Source: Phylloscopus collybita | Taxonomy: Eukaryota > Chordata > Aves > Passeriformes > Phylloscopidae | Direction: 5' to 3' | Assembly: GCA_027886175.1 (NCBI GenBank) | Contig: JAJNNQ010000024.1 | Span: 620,001-684,000 of the forward strand | Length of the DNA stretch: 64,000 bases | In this document: positions 20,603 through 32,900 of the stretch, one piece after another | Numbering within the stretch: the first letter of the stretch is position 1 | How the letters are laid out: the number at the start of each line of letters is the position of its first letter | Translations under genes and position numbers: made by a program | Notes under the pieces: generated by a model | Told to the model about the DNA's origin: nothing | Seen by the model: the letters and a program-made list of their open reading frames with translations, nothing else | Databases searched by the model: none

Positions 20603-20637
<35 letters not shown>
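20603..20637. repeat. (GGC)n triplet repeat in PGM2L1 promoter
   Basis: Almost 12 uninterrupted GGC units lie about 200 bp upstream of the start codon, near the expected transcription start. Triplet runs of this kind are length-polymorphic. Confidence 0.95.
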
Positions 20638-20839
20638 GGGCGGTCTCTCCCCGTTAATCGCCGCTAGCAGCGCCGGGCGGGGATAAAAACCGGCCCCGAG
20701 GAAACCCGCAGGAGCCCCTCGCCCTCCTCCGCCTCTTGTTCCCTCCCGGGCGATACGCGGTGCGGCGGCGGGCGTGGCGAAGTGAACGAGCGGCGCCGTC
20801 TCCGTCTTCATCCTCCTCTTCCTCCTCCTCGCCGCCACC

Positions 20840-20950
20840 ATGGGCGACTGCGGAGCCCCCGGGGACGTGAACTCCAACGTGCTGGTGGCCCGCAGCACCG
20901 GGGACGCGCAGCTGGACAAGGCGGTGTGGCAGTGGCTGAGCTGGGACAAG
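20840..20950 (+). CDS. PGM2L1: PGM2L1 exon 1
   Basis: 111 nt, residues 1-37, ending QWLSWDK. Donor GTGGGC at 20951, phase 0. Confidence 0.93.
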
Positions 20951-23900
20951 GTGGGCGAGCGGCGGCCGTTCCCCCGGTGCGCCCCGGGCCGCCCCGGCTG
21001 CGGCTCCGCTCTGCCCCCGGGCTCCGCTCTCCCTCCCTGCCGCTCGGAACGCAGCCCTGCCTCCGGCAGGTGCTCCTGGGGGATCCATCCCTCAGCTGGG
21101 AGGGCAAGGTGCGGCTGTGCCATCCCGGCGCTCACCTGGGCAGGGATGGGGGATGGATGGTGCCATCCCGGCGCTCACCTGGGCAGGGATGGGGGATGGA
21201 TGGTGTCCGCCCGGCGCTCACCTGGGCAGGGATGGGGGATGGATGGTGCCATCCCGGCGCTCACCTGGGCAGGGATGAGGGATGGATGGTGCCGGCCCGG
21301 CGCTCACCTGGGCAGGGATGGGGGATGGATGGTGCCATCCCGGCGCTCACCTGGGCAGGGATGGGGGATGGATGGTGTCCGCCCGGCGCTCACCTGGGCA
21401 GGGATGGGGGATGGATGGTGTCCGCCCGGCGCTCACCTGGGCAGGGATGGGGGATGGATGGTGCCATCCCGGCGCTCACCTGGGCAGGGATGGGGGATGG
21501 ATGCTGCCGGCCCGGCGCTCACCTGGGCAGGGATGGGGGATGGATGGTGTCTGCCCGGCGCTCACCTGGGCAGGGATGGGGGATGGATGCTGCCATCCCG
21601 GCGCTCACCTGGGCAGGGATGGGGGATGGATGCTGCCGGCCCGGCGCTCACCTGGGCAGGGATGGGGGATGGATGGTGCCGGCCCGGCGCTCACCTGGGC
21701 AGGGATGGGGGATGGATGCTGCCGGCCCGGCGCTCACCTGGGCAGGGATGAGGGATGGATGGTGCCATCCCAGCGCTCACCTGGGCAGGGATGGGGGATG
21801 GATGGTGCCGGCCCGGCGCTCACCTGGGCAGGGATGGGGGATGGATGGTGCCATCCCGGCGCTCACCTGGGCAGGGATGGGGGATGGATGGTGCCATCCC
21901 GGCACCTGGAGCACCGTGCCCGCCCCTCCTGCTCCCTCCGGCTGGCGGGAGGGGTGGATGGATCGGTAGCTCATTAAAATGCAGCATGTTTTCCTCAGCT
22001 GCCTGAATTTAACCCCTCCTCAGGAAAGAAACAGCCAGGTTTCCAGCATTCCCCTTTTCTTTTCAGCACCAACACGCTGTCAGGAGCACTGCAGGCTTGA
22101 TGAATTCGGATTAAGCCACCCAAACCCGTGATGAGAGTGTGGTATTGGAGGGTGTTTTGCTTGTCCTGTCGTTGAAAGGGTTACTTGGGCTCTTTTGAGG
22201 GTTTGTTTTGCAGCTGGTTTGGCCAGGCATCATGGCCTATGCTTTAAAAAAATACCTTGATAATGGAGGAGGGTAAACTACCAGTACACCGGTGGTGTAG
22301 GCTTCTGGCTGCTTTCCCTTTTTTTTTTTTTTTTTTTAGGTTTCTCTCTCCTGAGCTCCGTTTGCCTTTATCTTTATTGACTAGGACCGCCAGTGTGTTG
22401 GTACTGTTTCCTCTTTAATTTCATCTTGTCAGGATCAAAGCTGCAGGAGCATGCCACCTGATGGCTCCGGAATGAGCTCTCTCCTACTTGGAAACGTGGT
22501 CTGTGCTCCCAGCTTTGCAGAAATGCACAGGTGCCATCTGCACCTCCTGCACTCCGAGCTGCTGCTGTGAAAATATCCGGGCATGGTGGCGTGGGGGAGG
22601 GAAGGAGTGGAGGAAGGAAATAGCATTCCTGATAACGCGTCTGATAACCCGGCTTGAACTCCAGTGAATATTTTTTTTCTTTGATAACGTCTTGTTAGTG
22701 TACTGAAAAGCTCTTGTTGTTTTTATCAGGTTGTCTTGCCTTTCCTAAAAACGTGTAAGGTAAGGGAACTTCCACCGGGGTGGGAGAGACTCAGGTGAAA
22801 GCTGGCAGCAGTGAAATGTCCCCATTTCTGGAGCTCCTTCGAGGGCTGTAATGAACCAGTCCAATGCAAGCTGCAGGGCCAGGGTGAGTGTAGTGAGTGT
22901 ACCTGTTTGCCCTTGCTTCCCCAGGTGACAAACATGACCTTTCCTGTACAGCTGCCTGAACTCGGAGAATTCAGAACTGCATGGAGAGGTTTCCAAGAGA
23001 GCTCCTGGGAAATCTGGCAACCCAAATTCGTCTGGAGGAGGAGGACTGGGGGGGCTGCTTGCTGGGGCTGGGGGTGGTTCAGGAAAGGTGAGGAGAAACC
23101 AGGAAATGTGGGGTGAGCAGGGATTGTTGGTCCAGTGCCCTCCTATTTCATCACAAGCTGAGGAAGTGGGGCCTTTGCTGCTTATCAAAATTGACCCCCC
23201 TTCCCACCCCAGCTTCCTGAGCTGCAGGGAGTTTTGTTGCCTCTGATCAAGGAAAAATCTATGCACTCCGCTCGCAGCTGTGGGAGGCTTTTGTCCTCCA
23301 ACTTAATTGAGAATTGCTTGCTGTAATTAATTACAGAGAGCTGTGCTCTCTGTCCTTTGTGGTTTGGGCGTTCGTGCTCACCTCGCCTCAAACCCTGGCT
23401 GGGTGGAGGAAGCCTGGCTGTGGGATGAGTATCCTGCATTCCTCCCCTTCTCATCAGCATCCTGCATCCTCAGGAATGCTCCTGGCATTCCCCCTCCCCA
23501 TCATCCCTCCGGAGGTCCTGCTTTGGTCCTTGAGGCTTGGAGGCACAAGGCAGCGCCTTTTGTTTCATCCCCCTTGGTAAAGTATGTGAACAACTAGTCA
23601 TTGTTCTCCGCTTTCTCCCTTTAATTCCCTTTCATCCACTTCCCAGTTTTCCTGTTACACTTCCACATCTGCCTCGAGTCTCCTGGGGGAGTCTGGCTTG
23701 TGAGGAAAGCTGCTGAGCCTTTGTACACACACTGCTCCTGGCTGGGGGTACCTGGGAGAGGCTTTGGCTCTTAAAGGCACTGCTGGAACTTCACGTGGTG
23801 GAATTAATTGTCCAGGAGCTGTTTGGGCAGCCCCATTCACTGCCTTCTCCCTTGATTTTACCAATTCATGGGCTCAGTATCATTGTCTCAGATGTAGTGT

Positions 23901-26900
23901 GGAGTTCTTCCTTGCTGATAAGGTGCTTTTGGAGCATCCCTCGGTGTTCTTCCAATTTTTGAGGCTTTTGAGATGCTTTCCGAGAGGAAATGAGCTTGAT
24001 ATTTGAAGCCAGTGACTTGCTCCAGTGATTTCACTTGCAATATTTTTGCTTATTAAGACTTTTAAATGAATTTTTAAGAATAACATCGGGAAAATGAAGA
24101 CCACAGAAAAATTAATTGAAACTCAAACCAACTTGAGACTTTGCCCCTTCTTTAAGCTACATATGCAAAGAGTGTGCAAAATAAAAACAAAATTGCTGTG
24201 AGTAGTAAATTGCCGGTTTTTTTGACACGGTATTTGCTTTGAAACCTAACTCTGGTGCTAAGTACACGTGGTTAACATGATTGGGTGTGTAAGATCCGTG
24301 AGAAATACTCTGTTAATTGCCTTGTCTTTAATTCTCCACTTGTTCCGAGTGCTGAACCCTGATGAGCCACAAAAAAAGTGCCATTCTGCCTCACTAGGCA
24401 ACTGTGCAGTACCTGGAAAGCTGAAACTTCCATGGAGAATGTATTTTTGTTTGTTTAATAATACTCCAGACCTTGCTGGAGGGTGTTGCAGAGTCTCCTG
24501 CAGGCTGTGACCCCAGAGTTCTGATTCTGGCAGTGACTTCTTATAAAGAGTTGGTTTATATATATATATGTATGTGTAAATATGGATAGATATTAGTGTA
24601 ATAACTTTAGAGGAAAAATAATTACGGAACTACTTTTTTCCTGGTGTTTATGTAAGCACAGAACAATGTTCAGTCTGTCACCCACGCAGCAGCCTGTCTG
24701 TCTCTGTCCCAAATGCTTCTGATTTCATTTTTTTTATTTTTTTTTTGTGGCAGGGAAGGCCAAGTTCAAGAGACAAGGTTCTGACAGTCTCGCTTTCCTC
24801 CCAGCCTGGCAGTGATGCCAAGCCCTGCTCTCTGAGCTTGAGATGGGTGTGCTGGGGACAGGCTGCTTGGGATGGTGGGGGAAGGCATTGCCTGGGCTCT
24901 GCTCCTTCTCCACTCCCCACGGACCCATGGCAAGCCTCAAGGATACTGGGAAATTAGGGATGCCACAGCAATTTACATCTGGAAATGGCCGGGTAGGTGC
25001 CTGGGGGCATTCCCGTGGTGTTGGTGGGTGCTGCCGGGTTGGGAATTGGAGGAGGGCAGAGCTGCCACTCAGGGACAGCCCTGGCCAGGCCAGTGCCAGC
25101 TCACCCATCCCTTCCCAAACTGCAGCCAGAGCCCCGTCCTGCCGTCCCTCTCCTGCCCCAGCAGGGTGTGTGCAGCTGGCAGGAGGCTCTCCCAGGGCCA
25201 CTGTCACCTTATCTGCCACCTCCTTGTGCAGCTGGCCCTGGGCAGGAGCTTTTCCCAGCCACAGCTGGGGAGGTGCTGGCTGCTGCCTCTTGATTGTGGC
25301 CTTGGCCTGGCCTTGCTGGGCACTGGCAGGCAGGCAGATGTGTGCTGGGCACTGGCAGATGTGTGCTGGGCACTGGCAGATGTGTGCTGGGCACTGGCAG
25401 GCAGGCAGATGTGTGCTGGGCACTGGCAGATGTGTGCTGGGCACTGGCAGATGTGTGCTGGGCACTGACAGATGTGTGCTGGGCACTGGCAGGCAGGCAG
25501 ATGCAGATGTGTGCTGGGCACTGACAGATGTGTGCTGTGCAGGCACCACAGAGGAGGTGGAGATGCATTTCTTAGGTAGGGGACAGTGTAGGTATTGGGT
25601 CAGTATCATTTATTTGTTACATGCACAGTTATACCAGGTGTCACAGATTTATTGTGCATATCTGTATCTGTTGGAGAGGTACCATGTATTTATTTATACA
25701 TGTATTTTTAAGAATTCCTAGTGTTTTAGGAGGGTGATCAAATAAACAAGTGCCTGGAGCTTCCTATGGAGATTTTGGTGCTGATGGTGTGGTTTGAAGG
25801 TGTGAATTGGGTTTTTTGGTTGGTTTTTTTTTTTGTGTTTATGGTGGTGTTTTTTTGGTTGGTTGGGGTTTGTTTGTTTGTTGTTTTTGTTTTGGTTTTT
25901 TGTTTTTGTGGGGTTTGTTTTTTTGTTTGGGTTTTTTTGGTTAGTTTGGTTTTGTTTTGCAGAGCAAAAAATCTACAAATGTAATGGAATTTCTTGATGG
26001 AAAGTTCCTGGTATTGTTAACAAGGTTAGAGGAAAGGTAATCATAAATATTGACGTCCAGCAAACATTTATCAAGGAACAATAGAGTTTGGAGTCAGTGG
26101 ATATTCCACAGGCAAATGCAAGGCCTTCTCCATCAGTGACTAAGCCTTGGAAAACCATCCCTTTGTGTGGGGCTTTGAAGGGTTTCTCTTCCCTGCTCAG
26201 GAGGGATGGTGCTGCTGCTGCTGGGTGCAGTGGCAGGTGCTGGGATCTTCCCTGCTCAGCCTTGAGCTCCCTGCCAGCCCAGAGCATTCCATCATCCCAG
26301 GAAGGGCCAGCAGTGCAGAGACTTGGCACCTTGGGGCATTGAATTAAAAGCTGTTTTCACATCATCAGCATCCACGTGCTGCTTGCCTTCAGGTGAGAGC
26401 CTGCAGTCCCTGAGCCCTTCACTCTGAGAAGCTGAATTGCCTTTTTTGCAGCATTGGGATGCAGGGTGTGCTAAAGCATTGCTTTCCCGAGGGTTGGCTG
26501 CTTTTGTATCAAACAACCTGGTTTATTTCTGCTGAAGATAGGAAGCTTTAGGCAGTTTTGTATCAGTTTGGGGTTTTCTTAAGGATATTAATCATTCAAA
26601 CACTAGTCTAAAATCTCTAAGGAACTTTTCTTTTTTTGCACTTGGGGAGATGAACCATCACAAAAGCTTCAGAGAGATGATTTGGTTTCCTATCTGCCAA
26701 GCAAAGCAGGAAGATCCCTTGGGTTTCTTTCAGGGTTTGCAGTGGGGTTAAGTGCCAGCAGCGGAAGCTGCTCTGGAATTCCCAGGTCAGGTGGCAGATG
26801 GTGCTCGGAGCCAGGCTGGCTGTTGCAGGAAGCTGAGCTGGGCCAGAGGGTGTGGAGCTGCAGCCAGGGAGAAAAGGGCAAGCTGGGAAGCATGGGGAGC

Positions 26901-29900
26901 AACATGGTCAGGAGTGTGGCCTGAGCAAATGAAAATGCTATCCTGGTGCTCTTTTGGCCAACTCATTTTTATTCCTTAGGAAATTAATTAAGTAGCTTCA
27001 GTCAAAAATGCTTGTTAATCTTTTCTTGGAATAAATGTTTGTGCTATTTGCTTGACTATTGCCTGAGTTTTACAAAGCTCCATAAACTATGGAATGTGTA
27101 ATTTCTAGTCTGTTTTTGCAGGGAAGCAATGCAGTGTGTCCTAAAGAGCTGTAGAGGATGCTGAGTAATTTAATAACTGTATTTTAAAGCACAGCCACGC
27201 ACTAGGATAGTGTGAAATGAGGTTTTCAATACTCTTGCCTTCGACTCTTTTCACATCAGTCATTTGTTTTCTGGTTGGCTGCCTCTGAACAGCTGAGCGA
27301 GAAGCTTTCCCTTTTGCAGTTTAATATCTGTTGTGCCCCATTGTTTTGGTTTCTTTCTAGGCCTGTGTTTAGCTGTGTAGGGAGCAATGTCTTGCTTTGG
27401 TTGCCAGGCCATCCAGGAGCCTGGACAATAATGGCTTGCCTTTTGTTTTAGAGCACACAGAAACAAAAAGTGATTAAAAATTCACGTGGGCAGTGTTCAG
27501 GGTCTGTTATCGAGCTGCAGAAATAATTTCAGCTTTTTCAATGCCTTGTGTTGATTTTTTGTTCCCCCATTAAATTGCACAGCTCCTATCTTTGTGCTTT
27601 TCCCAGCCAGTCCCCCCGATGAACCTCCCCCTGTCTGTGTGGAGCATGTTTCCCAGTGCTGCTGGAGCTGGCTGACCTCTGTTCTAAATGTCAGGGGTGC
27701 TTCACCCCAGCCCTGCAGATCCCGTCTGCTTTTTTTAACCCTTCCTTGTCACCCTGCTTGAAGCAGCCCCGCTTTCGAGAGGCACTTGTGCCAGCAGGGC
27801 TGTGTTTTACACCTCTGCAGTCACTGCAGTTTTTTCCAGCTGTGTAACCACTGCCTCTTAGTCCTTCTCTGCTGTGTGTAGGGTCTGGGAAGTGCCTTGT
27901 CCAAACTGGCAGTCAGCAGACAGGCCGGTTTCTTGGTGGCCAGATGAATGCAGTATTAGTTGGAGAACTGTGAGGAACAAATTGTGGAGGTGTGCAACAT
28001 CCACTTTGTGCACTTGCAGGTTCTCAGCTGTGAATGTGGTGCAGGTTTAGGAGAATCCTGGCTGGACAGAGGGATCAGTCTGGATAAAAATCCAGCCTGC
28101 TGCAAAACACCCTGTCCACTGCTGGAGGGGGCTTAGGAACCTGCTCCAGTGCAAGGGTGGGGCGGAATGGGGTGATCTCCGAGGTCCCTTCCAACCCAAA
28201 CCATCCTGTGACTTCTGTGATTTTACTGTGCCTGTTTCCTGTGGGTGGGGAGGAAGGAAATGCTGCTCTGAAGTTTGGATGTTTGCCTGCCTTCCAGCAG
28301 CAAAGATGGGGCACTGCAGTGTCTTATCTGCCCTGGAAAAAGCCCTTCCAAAGTCTGTGCTTCTCAGGCAGAGGAGCTGAAAGGTGTCCTAGAGACCAGA
28401 CAACCACATCACCGTATCAGTGGCAGCAAGAGCTCTTGGGTCTTTGGTTCACAAGGATAATGTGGGAAGAGGGTGAAGGAAATGAGTTGCAGTGGAGCCA
28501 GTGCACACGCGTTTTGTAGGATAGCAGGAATTTGCTGTAGGAATTATTTAAAGCTGATCAGCGTCAGCTCGGCTCCCGATTTCAAGCCCTAAACCTTCAT
28601 GTTCTTTTTCAGAACCAGAAAACCAAGGAGCAGATTGAGAGCTTGCTGCAGAGCGGGAAGCACAAGGAGCTGCGGGAGCGCCTGTGCTGCCGGCTGACCT
28701 TCGGCACGGCCGGCCTGCGCTCGGCCATGGGGGCCGGCTTCTGCTACATCAACGACCTCACCGTCATCCAGTCCACTCAGGTGGGACCCCCGCTCCCCTC
28801 GGGGGGCTGGGCAGGCCTGGGGACAGCCTCTGCCCTCAGGGGAGCAGCTGAAACCCCGCAGCCTGCACGCTGCAGCCGCTCGGCAGCCGGCGGTGAGCGT
28901 GAGGGGTTCAGTGCTCAGAGGGGTGAGGTGGCTCGGAGAGCTTTGGCTGGGCTGGAATTTGGCCAGCCTGTTACACAGCCCTGCAGCTGGAAGTCTTATG
29001 AGCTGCCTAAGAAGAATTTGCAGTATTTGTCAAAAGCAAAACAACAAAAAGAACCCCGAACCAAAAAAGCAAAGCCCCAACCAAACAAGCCTTTCCCTTT
29101 GTTTTTAGCACAAGTTGTGAATATCTGTGGACTGAGTATATTACATAAACAGGTTTTGTGCCCACCTCTAGCCTTCACTATTCAGAATAGAATCAGCTGA
29201 TATATTTGGAACCCTTGTACTTGGAAAATCAAGGAAATGTTTGTTATGAAACTGCATCTTGCCTATTTTTGACAGATACTTTTTATAGAAATGGAGCTTC
29301 AGGCATTTGATCAAAGGTGTTTTATTACATGGTTTAGCAAGTGTTTGGTAAAATCTCTCATTTAATACTGTGCACCTTAACTTTTTAGCTGGTTACTCTC
29401 TGCAGGCTGATGCTCTAACCTCCCTCAGGAGATGTGACTGAAATAATGCTTTCTGTTGGCCCAGGATGGAGGGATGTGCTTAAAACTTAGAGCTGGCATT
29501 TTCCTAAGCTTTTTGACATTGTTGTCTGAGCTGTGCAGCTGGAGCCCACACTCTTGTGGAGAGGCCAAATTCCAATGATGTTTATAGAGGTTTGGTGTTG
29601 AAGTGTTGGTTTGAAACCAAACCTTCTCCCTGGCAGTTTTGCTCTGCAGTATCATCTTGGGTCTCACAGAAAGCTTCCTTTAGGTGTCTGACCTGTAAAC
29701 TGGAATGATGCTTCCTTCCCTTCTGCCCTTCCTGATCCTTCCTGATTCCTGCTGTGTGCCAGCCTCCTCTGCCAGAAGTGCATGGACAGGTCCAGGTGGG
29801 CTCTGTGGATGCAGTGGGAGCAGAAAGGAGAATTGAGAAAAGGGGGTTTCAAAGTCAGGGGTTTGTTGGCAGCGGCAGAGTTGTCGAAAGCAGCTGAGCT

Positions 29901-32900
29901 GCTTTGAACAAGCCCTCTGTTCTTGGAAGCACAGGAGGTTTCTGGGATTTATTACCCTGCTCTTGGGGCTGGAGGTGCTGGCCCTTGCCTGCTCCCTTTG
30001 TGTGGTTCAGGCTGGCAGAGCGTGACCCAGCATGGGTCTGCTGGCTCAGCCACACTCCTGGCAGAAAGGAAAAGTTCCCTTTTGCTCGGCAGGGAATGTG
30101 CTGGCAGGCTCAGTTTCATGGGCATTGCTGGTTTTTGAGAGTTACAAACTGGGGGTGTGTGCGTCTGCTCCCTCGGCACAGCTGCTATTTTTAGGTGTTT
30201 ATTAAAGCTGTGCATCAAGCTGGGAAAAGCAGGCTCTGGGAAATGGATTAGAACTTGTTTTGAAGTAAACTGCAGCAGATTTAATCTTTGTTGGAGCACT
30301 CTTGTTTCAGGAGCTGAGGCAGGAACGGTTCTGCTGAGCCTGGTCTGAGCATGGGCAGCCCTGGCTCTCTGGACTTGTCCTTACCTGGACAGGAATAAAT
30401 GGCCAGTCAAATAGCAGCCTTGAGTGTAATTAACATGTCCCTCAGTGAAAAGAAGCTGTAGTGAAGTTGCACATGTGTTCTGTGTCCTTCATCTGATCTG
30501 ATTTTGGATTTGATGATGCTGATATTATGAAAAATCAGATCCAGGAAGGTACAGGATATTCAGCAGTTGCTGTGGACTCTGCTGAAGATTGCAGGTGCAT
30601 AAACTCCATGTAAAGCCCTGCTTCCCTGGCTTTTGTCCTGCTTTGGTGCCTGTCCAGGTGCTTTTATTAGTGGGAAAGGAACCTGTCACACATCTCCACA
30701 GTGACAAAACCAGCCACCTCTGCATCAAGGAGTTTCCTGCTGCTTAAAAAGCAAAGCTAAAGGTAAAAGATGAAAAATTTAGATGCTGCACTTTCTAAAG
30801 CTGGTCCTACCTCTCTGGATTTCAACAACCAAAAATCTTTCAGTCTTATTCTTGATACCATCGCTGTTCCCTCACTGCTCTTTTGAACTTGAGCACAAGG
30901 GACTGGTAATGCTGTAAATGTAGACTTGTTCTGTTCCGTGGATTTTTCACCAGGAGATCACCTGAACCGCCCAGTGGGAGAGGTAAGTGTGATCTTTCAG
31001 TCACCTGAAGAGAATTTTGGCCTAGATCTGAGGGGCTGATACAGCTGTGTGCTGACACCTGCTAAAGAGCTGCTAATTATCACCATGAGATGCACCTGGC
31101 CTCCTTTAGAAGTAGTAGAAATTTAGTAGGGATACTATCATAACCTGAGTCTTGTGAAAGGGAAATGGAGGCACTTTTCAAGAGAGGACTTAACCCCAGA
31201 GGTGCTGGAATTCCTAACTGCCCTTGGGGCACCTGGAAGGAGGCTGTGGGAGCTCAGGGAGGGGGTTCAGACAATGGGGATGCTCTGCATTTGCTTCCTC
31301 ACTGGCATTTATTGACTTTTATTTTCTGGAGCTTTCATAAAGATGTTTGGATAGCAAACAAGTCCAGTAGGACTGAGTTTACTTCAGCTGTCAAGTCTGG
31401 CTGAGCTTAAGGGATTAGTTTTAGGCAAACTGCTCCATAGCAGAAAGTAAAGACATTCCTTGTTTTCTTCATACAAAATCTTAGCCTAAATAAGGGATCT
31501 GTTTTAAGAAATCTGCTGCTCTTTAGGTGTTACTCAGGTTGTTCAAGTCAACCTGAGGAGTTTTTCCCCTTCCTCTCTCCCCTCTCTTTGCAGCTGTAAA
31601 TGCAAGTTCTTGGCAGGTTGTCAGGGCAGGGTGAATATTTGGTGTGTTCTGGGTTCAGCATGCAGGTGACTGCAGCAGGGGCTCCTGCCATGGCACAGCC
31701 TCCAGACCTGCCCTACTCAGAGGTACATTTGTTTTAATAGCACATCTATCCCTCTCTCTGTGCAAATCCCTCAGTGTCTGCAGCTGAGAGGGTTCTCCAG
31801 AGAGGTGCCTGTGTCCACCAGGTCATGCTTTGGAGCACATCCTTGGAGTGCCTGCTTGGACTTCTTCTCAGAGGCCTTTCCCAGCCTTGACAATCTGTGA
31901 TTCTAAAGGGCCAAAACCATTTAAGAAAAGGGATCTCAGCTGGATTCCAGGGTGGGAGTCAGGCTGGCTTTCCACACACCCAGTCAGATCCAGATAAAAA
32001 CATCCTGAAGGATTGCACCAAATTCCAGCTGGGGAAAAAAAGAATCTGTTTCATTCTGGTCCAGAACACCCCCACTCCCATCAAGAGGCAACCTGTACCC
32101 GTGAGAGGCAGCATTTATAGGATCAGCATGGCTCTGTGAAGGTCTCTGTGCTCTGTTGTGGGGAGCTGCAGCCTCTGGAAACTTCCATTAACAATAGTGC
32201 TTCCATCTTTTTATCTCAAACTGCTGATCCATTGTGGGCTCTTTCCCTGGTGGGTCTTCAGAGAGGCTCTGGCTGGGAAATGAATGGAGGGGAAACTGGA
32301 GTAAAAGCTGATCTTTCCACCCTGACCGTTCCCTGATTTAAAGGCAAATTGAGGACTAACACTTTGGGAACAATATTGAAAATGTCTGACTTGTACTGTG
32401 GGCAGAGAGATAAAGACTGGGCCGGCACATCTTGTATTGCCTGAGGGAATGGACTTCCAAAATATGGCTTTTTCTCAATTCAGTCTTTAAAAAATGATGT
32501 GAATAGATGAAGCACAGTATGAATTGCCAGTGAGTGCTTGCTTCTTGAGGGTTTGTTGTTGTCGTGCTCACTTTTATTTCCCACAGCAGTTTCTCTGGTT
32601 ACTTGCTTTCTTTCGGTGAACACTAGGGAAAGAACACTGCTGCTTTTGTGAATTGTGGTGATTGGTTAATTCATGTTTTTATAATAATGTGGTATTGGTG
32701 AAGGGTGAATTACGGCTTTGTAATAACAGCGTTGTAAATAAGAATAAAGTTTACAGTTCTCAAGACACTAGGAGCCCCAGAGGGGTGCAGGGCTGCCAAA
32801 TTTCACAAGAGATTTCCCTCATCTCCGGAGAAGGAATCAAGGAATTATAATACTAATGAGAGGTGGAGAGCAACTAGTCGAAAAATGATCAGCATTTGAT

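Larger units (their letters stand above)
20400..20839 (+). promoter_or_regulatory. PGM2L1: PGM2L1 CpG-island promoter and 5' UTR
   Basis: Dense CpG sequence from about 20400 into exon 1. It holds two oppositely oriented ZNF143/SBS-like motifs (20472-20491 and 20531-20550), a (GGC)n run (20603-20637), and a TATA-like GGATAAAAAC at 20681-20690, about 150 bp before the ATG. Initiation near 20710 would fit that box. The 5' UTR then ends in CTCCTCCTCGCCGCCACC, an ideal Kozak context. Confidence 0.7.

Noticed and set aside
20431..21977. Overlapping 230-395 codon frames in PGM2L1 exon 1 and intron 1
   Set aside because: They pass through the 43-bp array and the (GGC)n run. The real exon 1 is 111 nt with a donor at 20951.
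25766..25984. 72-codon hydrophobic frame resembling a membrane peptide
   Set aside because: Translation of a G/T-only simple-sequence block within an intron.
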